From the NCBI RefSeq assembly GCF_015453285.1, contig NZ_JADLZT010000005.1:326806-390805 (forward strand): a stretch of 64,000 nt of DNA, read 5' to 3'. The DNA comes from Lysobacter niastensis (lineage in GTDB: Bacteria > Pseudomonadota > Gammaproteobacteria > Xanthomonadales > Xanthomonadaceae). A program made the position numbers and the translations under genes. The notes below the pieces were generated by a model. That model made no database searches and was not told the DNA's origin. It worked only from the letters and a program-made list of their open reading frames with translations. How positions within the stretch are numbered: position 1 is the stretch's first letter; every line of letters begins with the position of its first letter. Positions 8,456 to 22,087 of this stretch are shown here, piece by piece.

Positions 8456-9829
8456 CTAGGGCAGCGGATCGGCCAGCTTTCGCCCGTGCGTGCGGATGAC
8501 CTCCGAGTACCAGCGCGCACTGTCCTTGGGCGTACGCTCCTGGGTGACGTAGTTGACGTGCACCATGCCGAATCGCTTGGAATAACCGAGCGACCACTCC
8601 AGGTTGTCCAGAAGCGACCACAGCATGTAACCGCGGATGTCGACGCCGGCGCGGATCGCATCGTGGATCGCGCCCAGGTGCTTGCGCAGGTAGTCCATGC
8701 GCAGCGGATCGCGCACGCGGCGGTTTCCGTTCTCGTCGACGGAGGCGGCCGGCGGGTCGAAGAAGGCCGCGCCATTCTCGGTGATGTAGACCGGAAGATC
8801 GCCGTAGGTCTGCTTGAACCACAGCAGCAGGTCGGTGAGACCCTGCGGGAACACCTCCCAGCCGGTCTCGGTGTAGGTGCCCAGCGGTTGCTTCACCACG
8901 CCGGTGTTGAGCGGGTAGCTGGTGGCGGCCTTGGTCACGCTGCGCGTGTAGTAGTTGATGCCGACGAAATCGAGCGGCTGCTTGATCAGCTCGTAGTCTT
9001 CGGCCGGCCATTCCGGCCAGGCTTCGCCGAAGATTTCCTTGAGTTCCGGCGGGTAGTGGCCGAGCAGGGCGGGATGCAGGTACTGCTCGTTCATGTAGGC
9101 ATGCGCGCGGCGCACGGCGGCCGCATCCTCGGCCGAATCGCTGGCCGGATACTTCGGCTCGATGTTCACGACCAGGCCGATCTCGTGCTTGCCGATCTCG
9201 CGGTAGGCCTTTACCGCGGCGCCGTGGGCGCGCATCAGGTGATGGGAGGCGATCGGTGCTTCGAAGCGGCTGCGATGCCCCGGCGCCAGTGCGCCGTGCA
9301 GGTAGCCGCCGTCGGTGACCACCCACGGTTCGTTGAGCGTGACCCACTTCTTCACGCGGCCGTCGAGCGCGCGGTACAGCACGCGGCCATAGTCGGCGAA
9401 CCAGTCCGCGATGTCGGGATTGAGCCATCCGCCGCGGTCGTCGAGGGCTGCCGGCAGGTCCCAGTGATACAGCGTGAGCAGCGGCTCGATGTCGTTGGCG
9501 AGCAGTTCGTCGACGAGGCGCGAGTAGAAGTCCAGGCCCTTCTGGTTCACGCGACCCTTGCCCTCGGGCAGGATGCGCGACCACGACACGCTGAAGCGGT
9601 AGGCCTGCAGGCCCAGTTCGCGCATCAGCTTCACGTCGCCCTTCCAGCGGTTGTAGTGGTCGCACGCGACGTCGCCGGTGTCGCCGTTGAGCATCATCCC
9701 GGGCGTGTGGGCGAAACGGGTCCAGATGCTCGGACCGGCGCCGTCCGCCAACGGCGAACCTTCGATCTGGTGAGCGGCGGTGGCCGCGCCCCACAGGAAT
9801 CCTTCTGGAAAGACGGGGGCGTCGCTCAT
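8456..9829 (-). CDS. bglA: GH1 beta-glucosidase
   Basis: This is a 457-residue glycoside hydrolase family 1 enzyme that releases glucose from beta-glucosides. The N-terminal GFLWGAATAAHQIEG is the GH1 signature. The acid/base glutamate is E167 in TLNEP and the nucleophile is E351 in YITENG. No signal peptide is seen, so it acts in the cytoplasm on imported sugar. ATG 9829 is preceded by GGAG at a good distance; a longer frame to 9916 would run through the operator and is rejected. Transcription diverges from the MalK-type ATPase gene across a LacI-type operator at 9869-9884, so both should be induced together. Confidence 0.93.
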   Translation of the reverse strand: MSDAPVFPEGFLWGAATAAHQIEGSPLADGAGPSIWTRFAHTPGMMLNGDTGDVACDHYNRWKGDVKLMRELGLQAYRFSVSWSRILPEGKGRVNQKGLDFYSRLVDELLANDIEPLLTLYHWDLPAALDDRGGWLNPDIADWFADYGRVLYRALDGRVKKWVTLNEPWVVTDGGYLHGALAPGHRSRFEAPIASHHLMRAHGAAVKAYREIGKHEIGLVVNIEPKYPASDSAEDAAAVRRAHAYMNEQYLHPALLGHYPPELKEIFGEAWPEWPAEDYELIKQPLDFVGINYYTRSVTKAATSYPLNTGVVKQPLGTYTETGWEVFPQGLTDLLLWFKQTYGDLPVYITENGAAFFDPPAASVDENGNRRVRDPLRMDYLRKHLGAIHDAIRAGVDIRGYMLWSLLDNLEWSLGYSKRFGMVHVNYVTQERTPKDSARWYSEVIRTHGRKLADPLP

Positions 9830-9868
9830 CGTCGGGTCTCCGGAATGGCCCGCGGTGGGCCATAGGCA

Positions 9869-9884
9869 ATGTAAACGGTTACAT
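9869..9884. promoter_or_regulatory. LacI-family operator between bglA and the sugar ATPase gene
   Basis: The 16 bases ATGTAAACGGTTACAT form an almost perfect palindrome around a central CG. The half-sites TGTAA and TTACA with a central CG are the pattern typical of LacI/GalR regulators of sugar genes. It lies 40 bases upstream of the bglA start and 75 bases upstream of the ATPase start, so one bound repressor could control both directions. No LacI-type gene lies in this window. Confidence 0.75.
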
Positions 9885-9958
9885 GGCAGGATAGCGGACG
9901 TCGGCGACAATTGCATCGCTGCCGGCGCTCACCGGATGCCAGGCTCTCTGGGGAACTC

Positions 9959-11122
9959 ATGGCGAAGCTCACGCTGGATCGTCTGCGCAAGGTCTATCCC
10001 AACGGCTACGTCGGCGTGGACGACGCGAGTTTCGAGATCCGCGACGGCGAGCTGCTGGTCCTGGTCGGACCCTCCGGTTGCGGCAAGTCGACGCTGCTGC
10101 GGATGATCGCGGGCCTGGAAGCGATCAGCGGCGGCGAACTGCGCATCGGCGAGCGCGTGGTGAACGATGTGGCGCCGAAGGATCGCGACATCGCGATGGT
10201 GTTCCAGAGCTATGCGCTCTATCCGCACATGAGCGTCGCCGAGAACCTCGGTTTTGCCCTCAAACTGCGCGGCCTGGGCAGGGCCGAGATCGATACTCGG
10301 GTGCGCGAGGCGGCGCGGATGCTGGAGCTGGAATCGCTGCTGGAGCGCAAGCCGGCGGCGCTGTCCGGCGGCCAGCGCCAGCGCGTCGCGCTGGGCCGGG
10401 CGCTGGTGCGTCAGCCGCAGGTCTTCCTGCTCGACGAGCCGCTGTCGAACCTGGACGCCAAGCTGCGTGCCAGCACGCGGGTGGAGATCTCGCGCCTGCA
10501 TCGCCAGCTCGGCACGACCATGGTCTACGTCACCCACGACCAGATCGAGGCGATGACGCTGGGCCAGCGCATCGTCGTGCTCAACGCCGGGCGCATCCAG
10601 CAGATCGATACGCCGATGGCGCTGTACGACCGCCCGGCCAACCTGTTTGTCGCCACGTTCCTCGGCAGCCCGAAGATGAACCTGCTGTCGGGCGAGGTGG
10701 TGGAGCGCGGCGGCGCACTCGCGTTGCGGGTCGGCGAAGGCGTGGACCTGCCACTGCGCCCCGATGGCGTCCTGCGCGAGCGGGTGCAGGGCTACGTGGG
10801 GCGCCAGCTGACGGTCGGGCTGCGGCCAGAGGACCTGCGTCTTTCCGAAGCCGGTCCGGCGACACTCCCGGCGCGGGTGGAGGGGGTCGAGCCGGTGGGC
10901 AACGAGGCCTTCCTGGACCTGGCCTGCGGAGGCGGCGATCTGGTGGTGCGCCTGCCGCCACGCGATCTCCCGCGTATCGGCGATACCGTGCACCTCGGAC
11001 ATGACCCAGGGCGCATGCATTACTTCGATCCTGCCAGTGAGTCGAGGCTGGACGCGGTCGAGTCCCGGCAGGTGGGAGGCGTGAACACGGGGGGCGCTGG
11101 CACGGCCCATGCCGTGCCGTGA
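9959..11122 (+). CDS. ugpC: ABC sugar transporter ATPase, MalK/UgpC/MsmK type
   Basis: The 387-residue ATPase would energise the importer encoded at 288-3305. It has Walker A GPSGCGKST (residues 37-45), the Q-loop in MVFQSYALYPHM, signature LSGGQRQRVALGRAL, Walker B VFLLDEPLSNLDAKLR and the switch histidine in VTHDQIEAMTLGQR. A C-terminal TOBE region of about 130 residues follows, as in MalK and UgpC, which bind regulatory proteins there. ATG 9959 has GGGGAA just before it; the longer frame starting at 9911 begins with TTG and lacks a ribosome site. The symbol reflects family only; substrate specificity is not determined by this subunit. Confidence 0.9.
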   Translation: MAKLTLDRLRKVYPNGYVGVDDASFEIRDGELLVLVGPSGCGKSTLLRMIAGLEAISGGELRIGERVVNDVAPKDRDIAMVFQSYALYPHMSVAENLGFALKLRGLGRAEIDTRVREAARMLELESLLERKPAALSGGQRQRVALGRALVRQPQVFLLDEPLSNLDAKLRASTRVEISRLHRQLGTTMVYVTHDQIEAMTLGQRIVVLNAGRIQQIDTPMALYDRPANLFVATFLGSPKMNLLSGEVVERGGALALRVGEGVDLPLRPDGVLRERVQGYVGRQLTVGLRPEDLRLSEAGPATLPARVEGVEPVGNEAFLDLACGGGDLVVRLPPRDLPRIGDTVHLGHDPGRMHYFDPASESRLDAVESRQVGGVNTGGAGTAHAVP

Positions 11123-11154
11123 GACAGGCGCGGGACGGCCGCGGAAGGCCCCGC

Positions 11155-11287
11155 TATACTCGCGTGAAGATATGGTCTATGGGCCTGATCTCTCCCATAT
11201 GAATCAAGTGTTTGGGAGCCACACCTAATCTCAGTTGGTAATCACGGCCGCGCCTCCCGGGGGCGTCGCCAGAGGCAACCCCGCCGC
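11155..11287 (+). promoter_or_regulatory. Promoter -10 and structured leader before smc
   Basis: A TATACT hexamer at 11155-11160 is a good -10 element, though no convincing -35 is seen. The predicted transcript has a leader of about 120 bases before the smc start. In it, TATGGG (11178-11183) can pair with CCCATA (11194-11199), while the overlapping CTCCC (11192-11196) can pair instead with GGGAG (11214-11218). These two hairpins exclude each other. A local CTCAGTTGGTA resembles a tRNA D-loop but no tRNA can be folded around it. Confidence 0.35.
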
Positions 11288-14200
11288 ATGCGTCTGTCCA
11301 CGATCAAGCTGTCCGGTTTCAAGTCGTTCGTCGATCCGACCACGCTGCATCTGCCGACCAACATGACCGGCGTTGTCGGTCCGAATGGCTGCGGCAAGTC
11401 CAACATCATCGACGCGGTGCGCTGGGTGATGGGCGAAAGCTCGGCCAGCCGGCTTCGCGGCGACTCGCTGACCGACGTGATCTTCGCCGGCTCGTCCGCG
11501 CGCAAGCCGGTCTCGCAGGCGATGGTCGAGCTGATCTTCGACAACTCGGATCACACGATCACCGGTGAGTTCGCCGCGTTCAACGAGATCTCGGTCAAGC
11601 GCACGGTCAGCCGCGACGGCACCAGCCAGTACTACCTCAACGGCGCCAAGTGCCGCCGTCGCGACATCACCGACCTGTTCCTCGGCACCGGTCTGGGCCC
11701 GCGCAGTTACTCGATCATCGAGCAGGGCATGATCAGCCAGGTCATCGAGGCCAAGCCCGAGGATCTGCGCGTCTATCTCGAGGAAGCCGCCGGCATCTCC
11801 AAGTACAAGGAGCGCCGCAAGGAAACCGAGACGCGCATCCGCCACACGCGCGAGAACCTCGATCGCCTGAACGACCTGCGCGAGGAAGTCGGCAAGCAGC
11901 TCGAACACCTCAAGCGCCAGGCGCGTCAGGCCGAGCAGTACCAGACCATCCAGGCCGAGCGCCGCGTCAAGGACGCGGAATGGAAGGCGCTGGAGCACCG
12001 CGCCCTGGACCAGAAGCTCGCCGGGCAGCGCGAGAAGCTGAGCCAGCAGGAAACCCGCCTGCAGCAGTTGATCGCCGAACAGCGCGAGGCCGAGCGCGAG
12101 ATCGAAGTGGGGCGCGTCAAGCGCGAGGAAGCAGCCGAGTCGCTCAACAAGGCACAAGCCGCCAGCTACGAAGTCGGCGGCACGCTGGCCCGCATCGAAC
12201 AGCAGATCCAGCACCAGCGCGAAATGACGCAGCGCCTGCACAAGGCACGCGACGAGGCGCTGGCCGCACTGGCCGAACTGGGCCAGCACATCGGCAGCGA
12301 CCAGTCCCGCCTGGATGTACTGCGCAGCGCCGTGGCCGAGGCCGAACCGCGCCTGGAACAGCTGCGCGAGGACGATGAAGCCCGCCAGGAAGCGCTGCGG
12401 GACGCCGAGCAGAAGCTCAACGACTGGCAGCAGCGCTGGGACGAGCACAGCCGTGCCCAAGCCGAAGCCTCTCGCGCGGCCGATGTCGAGCGCACGCGCA
12501 TCGAGCACCTGGACCGTCAGGTGTTCGACGCCGATCGCCGCCGCGGTGTGCTCAACAGCGAACGTTTCAACCTCGACCTGACTGCGCTGACCGAGGCGTT
12601 CAGCGCGCTGCAGGAGGAGCACGAGACGCAAAAGCTGTCGATCGACAGCCTCAGCGACGAACTGGAGACCCGCAAGGGCGCGCTCGGCGATCTGCAGGAG
12701 CAGCAGCGTGCCTCGCAGGCCGCGCTTGCCGAGGTGCGCAAAAGCGCCCAGACCGCGCGTGGCCGCCTGTCCTCGCTGGAGACGCTGCAGCACGCTGCGC
12801 TGGGCCAGGAACAGGGCGCTGCGCTGAGCTGGTTGAAGTCGCGCGGCCTGGATTCGGCCGCGCGCGTCGGCGAAAAGCTGGTTGTCGAGGAAGGCTGGGA
12901 GAACGCCGTCGAAGGCGCGCTCGGCCAGATGATCGAAGGCGTGCTGGTCGAATCGCCGGAAACCCTGGTCGAGGCGATCGGCGAGCTGGGCGAAGGCCGC
13001 CTGGCCCTGGTCGATCCGCAGAACGACGCGGTCGATTTCGCGCCGACGTCGCTGGCGTCGAAGGTTCGCGGACCGATCGCGATCCGCCGCATTCTCGCCA
13101 AGCTGCATGCCGCGGAGAACCTCACCGAAGCGCGGACGATGCTGCCGATGCTCGGCGACGGCGAATCGGTCATCACCCGCAGCGGCGAGCGCCTCGGTGC
13201 CGGCTGGGTGCGGGTGCTGCGTTCCGGTGCCGCCAAGCAGGGCGCGCTGCTGCGTGAGCGCGAGATCCAGTCGCTGCGTGGCGAGATCGAATCGCTGCAG
13301 AACCGCGAGCGCGAGCTCGACTCTACCCTGGTGCAGCTGCGCGACCGCCTGCTGGCCGCCGAGCAGCAGCGCGAGGATGCGCAGCGCACGCTGTACATGG
13401 CGCACCGCAGCGTGTCCGAACTGGCCGGCCAGCTGCAGAGCCAGCAGGGCCGCCTGGATTCCGCGCGCGACCGCATCGAGAAGATCGACGCGGAGCTGGC
13501 GCAACTGGCCGAATCGCTGGAAGGAAGCCGCGAGCAGGCGCGCGAAGCGCGCGTCCGCCAGGAAGAAGCGGTGATGCTGATGGGCGAGCTGGAGGACAAC
13601 CGCCAGCAGCTGGAAGCGCAGCGCCGCGCCTTCGGCGAAGCCCGCGACCAGGCCCGCAACATGGCACGTGAAACGCGCGACACCGCGCACGCGCTGGCGT
13701 TGACGCTGGAATCGCAGCGCACCCAGATCACCGCGCTGTCGCAGGCTCTTGACCGCATGGGCGGCCAGCGCGGCCAGATCGATTCGCGCCTGGGCGAACT
13801 GTCGGCGCAGCTCGCCGACGGCGATGCCCCGGTGCAGACGCTGGAAGAGCAGCGCCAGGTCGCGCTCGAGCAGCGCGTCATCACCGAGCAGAACCTCACC
13901 ATCGCGCGCACCACGGTCGATGGCATCGACCACGACCTGCGCCGCTTCGAACAGGTCCGGCACCAGCGCGACGACCAGGCCATCCAGCAGCGCGAAGGCA
14001 TCGGCCAGCGCCGCCTCGAGCAGCAGGCGCTGGTACTGAAGGCCGAGCAGTTGGCGGCGGCGGTGACGGAAGCCGGCTTCGTGCTGGAGGACGTCGTCAA
14101 CACGCTGACCGACGACATGGAACCGCAGGTGTGGGAACGCACGGTGGCCGAACTCGACGGCAAGCTTCGCCGCCTGGAGCCGGTCAATCTGGCCGCGATC

Positions 14201-14791
14201 CAGGAGCACGCCGAGGCCGCGCAGCGCAAGGAATACCTCGACGCGCAGTTCACCGACCTCACCACCGCGCTGGAAACGCTGGAAGACGCGATCCGCAAGA
14301 TCGATCGCGAGACGCGCGGCCGCTTCAAGGACACCTTCGACCGCGTCAACAGCGGCGTGCAGGAGCTGTATCCGCGCCTGTTCGGCGGCGGCCACGCATA
14401 CCTCGAGTTGACCGGCGAAGACCTGCTCGACACCGGCGTGTCGATCATGGCGCGTCCGCCTGGCAAACGCGTGTCGAACATCTCGCTGCTGTCCGGTGGC
14501 GAGAAGGCGATGACCGCAGTGGCGCTGGTGTTCGCGATCTTCCGGCTCAATCCTGCGCCGTTCTGTCTGCTCGACGAGGTCGACGCGCCGCTCGACGAAG
14601 CGAACGTCGGCCGACTCGCGCAGATGGTCAGCGAGATGAGCGAACAGGTACAGTTCCTGTTCGTCACCCATAACAAGGCGACGATGGAAGCTGCGCAGCA
14701 GCTGTCCGGCGTGACCATGCGCGAGCCCGGCGTGAGCCGTCTCGTGTCGGTCGACCTGGCCGAGGCCTCGCGCCTGGCAGGCGTGGCCTGA
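11288..14791 (+). CDS. smc: Chromosome partition protein Smc
   Basis: This is the 1167-residue SMC ATPase of the Smc-ScpAB condensin, which compacts and helps segregate the chromosome. Walker A is GPNGCGKSN (residues 31-39) in an N-terminal head that begins MRLSTIKLSGFKSFVDP. Two long coiled coils flank the hinge at roughly residues 500-650. The C-terminal head has signature LLSGGEKAMTAVALVFAIF and Walker B PFCLLDEVDAPLDEAN. Length is usual for bacterial Smc. scpA and scpB are not adjacent. Downstream zipA follows after 65 bases, the gene order seen in Xanthomonadaceae. Confidence 0.97.
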   Translation: MRLSTIKLSGFKSFVDPTTLHLPTNMTGVVGPNGCGKSNIIDAVRWVMGESSASRLRGDSLTDVIFAGSSARKPVSQAMVELIFDNSDHTITGEFAAFNEISVKRTVSRDGTSQYYLNGAKCRRRDITDLFLGTGLGPRSYSIIEQGMISQVIEAKPEDLRVYLEEAAGISKYKERRKETETRIRHTRENLDRLNDLREEVGKQLEHLKRQARQAEQYQTIQAERRVKDAEWKALEHRALDQKLAGQREKLSQQETRLQQLIAEQREAEREIEVGRVKREEAAESLNKAQAASYEVGGTLARIEQQIQHQREMTQRLHKARDEALAALAELGQHIGSDQSRLDVLRSAVAEAEPRLEQLREDDEARQEALRDAEQKLNDWQQRWDEHSRAQAEASRAADVERTRIEHLDRQVFDADRRRGVLNSERFNLDLTALTEAFSALQEEHETQKLSIDSLSDELETRKGALGDLQEQQRASQAALAEVRKSAQTARGRLSSLETLQHAALGQEQGAALSWLKSRGLDSAARVGEKLVVEEGWENAVEGALGQMIEGVLVESPETLVEAIGELGEGRLALVDPQNDAVDFAPTSLASKVRGPIAIRRILAKLHAAENLTEARTMLPMLGDGESVITRSGERLGAGWVRVLRSGAAKQGALLREREIQSLRGEIESLQNRERELDSTLVQLRDRLLAAEQQREDAQRTLYMAHRSVSELAGQLQSQQGRLDSARDRIEKIDAELAQLAESLEGSREQAREARVRQEEAVMLMGELEDNRQQLEAQRRAFGEARDQARNMARETRDTAHALALTLESQRTQITALSQALDRMGGQRGQIDSRLGELSAQLADGDAPVQTLEEQRQVALEQRVITEQNLTIARTTVDGIDHDLRRFEQVRHQRDDQAIQQREGIGQRRLEQQALVLKAEQLAAAVTEAGFVLEDVVNTLTDDMEPQVWERTVAELDGKLRRLEPVNLAAIQEHAEAAQRKEYLDAQFTDLTTALETLEDAIRKIDRETRGRFKDTFDRVNSGVQELYPRLFGGGHAYLELTGEDLLDTGVSIMARPPGKRVSNISLLSGGEKAMTAVALVFAIFRLNPAPFCLLDEVDAPLDEANVGRLAQMVSEMSEQVQFLFVTHNKATMEAAQQLSGVTMREPGVSRLVSVDLAEASRLAGVA

Positions 14792-14856
14792 CGGCCGCCG
14801 GAACGCCAGCCGTTTCCTCGTCGCAGCAAGCCGCCTGAGAGCAAGGAGAAGCAACG

Positions 14857-15591
14857 ATGTCGGATGTGACCATGCTGCGGATCGGAATCCTGATCGCCGG
14901 CCTGATCCTGATCGGTGCGATCGTGTTCTTCGGGCGCCCGCGCAAGCCGGGGCAGGGCAAGCGCGTCGCGCGCGAAAGCGGCGAGACGCTGCGCCAGGAA
15001 CCCACGCTGAGCGAGCAGCTGCAGAGCGAGCTGGGCGGCCTGGGCGCCGCCGAACCCACGACGCAGGCGGAGCTGGAACTGCCCGACCGCGGCACCGAAG
15101 GTGGCGCGAATACCGAACTTGGCCGCCGCGCCACCGAGGAGTTCGACAAGATCGTCACGCTGTACCTGGCCGCCCGTGCCGGAGAGAAGCTGCACGGCCC
15201 CGACATCGTCGTCGCCGCCGAGAAGGCGGGGCTGGTGTATGGCCACATGGGCGTGTTCCACCGCCTGGTCGAAAACCATCCCGAGCGCGGTCCGGTGTTC
15301 AGCGTCGCCAACATCATGAAGCCGGGCAGCTTCGACATGGCGCAAATCCAGGCGCTGGAAACCCCGGCGATTGCGTTCTTCCTGACCCTGCCGGCGCCGG
15401 TCAACGCGCTCGACGCCTGGGAAACCATGCTGCCGACCGCGCAACGCATGGCCGAGCTGCTCGACGGCGTGGTGCTGGATGAGTCGCGCAACGCGCTCGG
15501 CCGCCAGCGCATCGCCCACATCCGCGACGAGTTGCGCGCCTACGACCGCCAGCGCGAAGCGCCGCCGCTGACCAAGCCGGCGCGCTGGTAA
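14857..15591 (+). CDS. zipA: Cell division protein ZipA
   Basis: The 244-residue inner-membrane protein tethers FtsZ to the membrane at the division site. It has one N-terminal transmembrane segment (LRIGILIAGLILIGAIVFF), a charged and Pro/Gln-containing linker of about 75 residues, and a C-terminal ZipA FtsZ-binding domain (about residues 105-235, with VANIMKPGSFDMAQIQ and FFLTLPAPVNALDAWETML). The linker is short compared with enterobacterial ZipA (328 residues in E. coli). A strong AAGGAG ribosome site precedes ATG 14857. It lies between smc and ligA on the same strand. Confidence 0.93.
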   Translation: MSDVTMLRIGILIAGLILIGAIVFFGRPRKPGQGKRVARESGETLRQEPTLSEQLQSELGGLGAAEPTTQAELELPDRGTEGGANTELGRRATEEFDKIVTLYLAARAGEKLHGPDIVVAAEKAGLVYGHMGVFHRLVENHPERGPVFSVANIMKPGSFDMAQIQALETPAIAFFLTLPAPVNALDAWETMLPTAQRMAELLDGVVLDESRNALGRQRIAHIRDELRAYDRQREAPPLTKPARW

Positions 15592-15612
15592 GCGCGAGGC
15601 ACGTTTACGGGC

Positions 15613-19180
<3,568 letters not shown>

Positions 19181-19187
19181 CACGCTT

Positions 19188-19238
19188 CCCATCCCGCGAT
19201 TGTGATAATTGCTATTGCGGAATCGTGATGGGATTTTT
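19188..19238 (+). terminator. Probable terminator of the ligA-epmA operon
   Basis: CCCATC at 19188-19193 pairs with GATGGG at 19227-19232, and the inner CGATT can pair with AATCG across a small asymmetric loop. The hairpin is followed by ATTTTTCT. It lies eight bases after the epmA stop and before the secreted protein gene at 19287. The loop is large (about 20 bases), so the call is moderate. Confidence 0.5.
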
Positions 19239-19286
19239 CTCTGCTCGCGCTAGAGTGTTCCTGCAGCAACCGCGTCGGGGTGGGCA

Positions 19287-20024
19287 GTGGTGATACGCAG
19301 TATCGCGGCTTGGATGGGCGTGGCGATCGTCGCGATGGCGATCGCGCCGGGCGCCGATGCCGCTCAGGAAATCCTGCGCCGCGACAGCGAACGGCGCGTG
19401 CGCTGCGAATCCAACGGCGATGAAGTCACGCGCTGCGCGGTCGACACGCGGCGTGGCGTTCGCATGCTGCGCCAGCTTTCCGAGAAGGCCTGCACCGAAG
19501 GCAAGACCTGGGGCGTAGGCGTGGACCAGGACAGCATCTGGGTCAGCCAGGGCTGTCGCGCGGAGTTCCTTACCGGTTTCGGCGGCAGCGGTGTCAGTTC
19601 CGGCTATGCCGAACGGGTTGTCCGTTGCGAGTCCCGCGGTGGCCGCTGGAACCAGTGCGCATTCGAGACCGCTGGCGGCATGGAGCTGGTCCGGCAGCTG
19701 TCGAAGAATCCCTGCATCCGTGGACAGAACTGGGGCTGGGACCGGAGCGGCGTCTGGGTATCGGGCGGGTGCCGCGCCGAGTTCCGCACGGTCGCGGCGG
19801 GCGGGGACGAGAACGACGACAGGCCGCGCTTGCGCATCGTTCGTTGCGAGTCGAAGGACGCCAGGCCGCAGCAGTGCCAGGTCAACACCGGCGGTTCCGT
19901 GAAGCTGCGGCGACAACTGTCGAAGGCACCCTGCATCGAAGGCAAGAGCTGGGGTTACGACCGCGGCGGTATCTGGGTCGAGCGTGGCTGTCGCGGCGAC
20001 TTCGAGATCGGTGGCGGCGGCTGA
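19287..20024 (+). CDS. Secreted DUF3011 protein with three repeats
   Basis: This 245-residue protein has an N-terminal signal (GVAIVAMAIAPGADA, probable cleavage before AQE). The mature part consists of three DUF3011 units of about 60 residues, each built as VRCES, a second Cys about 14 residues on, LRQLS, then Cys, GKxWG, IWV and GCRAEF. Each unit has four conserved cysteines, suggesting disulfides in the periplasm or outside. The function of DUF3011 is not known to me. The start is one of two adjacent GTG codons (19287 or 19290). A second DUF3011 gene follows after 128 bases, which carry no clear promoter. Confidence 0.8.
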   Translation: MVIRSIAAWMGVAIVAMAIAPGADAAQEILRRDSERRVRCESNGDEVTRCAVDTRRGVRMLRQLSEKACTEGKTWGVGVDQDSIWVSQGCRAEFLTGFGGSGVSSGYAERVVRCESRGGRWNQCAFETAGGMELVRQLSKNPCIRGQNWGWDRSGVWVSGGCRAEFRTVAAGGDENDDRPRLRIVRCESKDARPQQCQVNTGGSVKLRRQLSKAPCIEGKSWGYDRGGIWVERGCRGDFEIGGGG

Positions 20025-20152
20025 GCAACGCGCTCTCCCTAAGTTTCGTCTGAACGTTTTTTTGACGCCGCTCCCGCTTGCGGAAATTGCGGGGTGTCCA
20101 TTCAGTTTGCGCGGATAGAGTGATTAGCAAATCCGATAGGGGACACACACGC

Positions 20153-20956
<804 letters not shown>

Positions 20957-21028
20957 TCCGATTCCGGCGACGCCGGGAGATCCTCTCGGCGTCCGGTGCG
21001 AAGCGGTCGCTGCCGTTAAACTGGCGAC

Positions 21029-22087
21029 ATGGACAACGTCATCGATTTCGACCGCTACGACCGCATCCGCCCGATCCGCTGGACCGGCGATTCCCTCGAA
21101 CTGCTCGACCAGCGCAAACTGCCTTTCGTGGTCGAGTACGTGCGCTGCGACGACAGCGACGCCGTCGCTGCAGCGATTCATGCGCTGACCGTGCGGGGCG
21201 CCCCGGCGATCGGCATTGCCGCAGGCTGGGGCGTGGTGCTGGCCTCGCGCACGGTGGAGGCAGCCAACGGCGTCGAAGCCGCAGCGAAGCTTGAACCGGC
21301 GATGCAACGCCTGAACGCCGCGCGCCCGACCGCCGTCAACCTGGCCTGGGCGCTGGCGCGCATGCGCCGCGTGCTGACGGCTGCCGGCAGCGACTGGCGC
21401 GCGGTGCTCGAACGGGAGGCCCAGGCCATCGCCGAAGAGGACCTGGCCGCCAACCGTCGCATGGGCGCGTTGGGCGCGGCCCTGATTCCGCCGGGTAGTG
21501 GCGTGCTGACCCATTGCAACACCGGCTCGCTCGCGACCGCCGGCTTCGGCACCGCGCTCGGCGTGATCCGCGCCGGCGTCGCCGAGGGCCGCATCGACAA
21601 GGTCTACGCTGGCGAAACCCGTCCGTGGCTGCAGGGTGCACGCCTGACCGTGTGGGAGCTGCAGCAGGACGGCATTGACCCGACCCTGATCGCCGACGCC
21701 GCCGCCTCGCACCTGATGAAGACCGGGCAGGTGCAGTGGGTCATCGTCGGCGCCGACCGGATCTGCGCCAATGGCGACACCGCCAACAAGATCGGCACCT
21801 ACCAGCTCGCCATCGCCGCCCGCCACCACGGCCTGAAGTTCATGGTCGTGGCGCCGTCCTCGACGGTCGACATGGAAACGCCGTCGGGCGATGCCATCCA
21901 CATCGAGGAGCGCGATCCGGGCGAGCTGTTCGGCGTAGGCGGGGTGCGCACGGCGGCCGAGCAGGTCGGTGCCTGGAACCCGGTGTTCGACGTCACCCCG
22001 CACGAGCTGATCGATGCGATCGTCACCGAACGCGGCGTCATCGAGCGGCCCGATGCGGCGGCCATGAAGGCGGCTTTCGGCGGCTGA
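21029..22087 (+). CDS. mtnA: S-methyl-5-thioribose-1-phosphate isomerase
   Basis: The 352-residue enzyme isomerises 5-methylthioribose-1-phosphate to methylthioribulose-1-phosphate in the methionine salvage pathway. Family features are [13 protein letters not shown], the catalytic cysteine in [13 protein letters not shown], and the catalytic aspartate in [19 protein letters not shown]. The C-terminal part has [20 protein letters not shown], which separates MtnA from eIF2B-like relatives. No strong ribosome site is seen before ATG 21029. Other salvage genes are not adjacent, and gyrA follows after a long leader; I believe this neighbour pair also occurs in other Xanthomonadaceae. Confidence 0.94.
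   Translation: MDNVIDFDRYDRIRPIRWTGDSLELLDQRKLPFVVEYVRCDDSDAVAAAIHALTVRGAPAIGIAAGWGVVLASRTVEAANGVEAAAKLEPAMQRLNAARPTAVNLAWALARMRRVLTAAGSDWRAVLEREAQAIAEEDLAANRRMGALGAALIPPGSGVLTHCNTGSLATAGFGTALGVIRAGVAEGRIDKVYAGETRPWLQGARLTVWELQQDGIDPTLIADAAASHLMKTGQVQWVIVGADRICANGDTANKIGTYQLAIAARHHGLKFMVVAPSSTVDMETPSGDAIHIEERDPGELFGVGGVRTAAEQVGAWNPVFDVTPHELIDAIVTERGVIERPDAAAMKAAFGG

Noticed and set aside
11221..11250. CTCAGTTGGTA resembling a tRNA D-arm
   Set aside because: No acceptor stem, anticodon stem or TTCGA loop can be placed around it; it lies in the smc leader.
11231..14854. Very long open frame (about 1200 codons) antisense to smc
   Set aside because: It is the mirror of a coiled-coil gene in high-GC DNA; smc has intact motifs in its own frame and the antisense frame has no recognisable domain.
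19188..19238. Inverted repeat read as an operator for the DUF3011 gene
   Set aside because: The stem is followed by a T-run and sits just after the epmA stop, so a terminator is the simpler reading.
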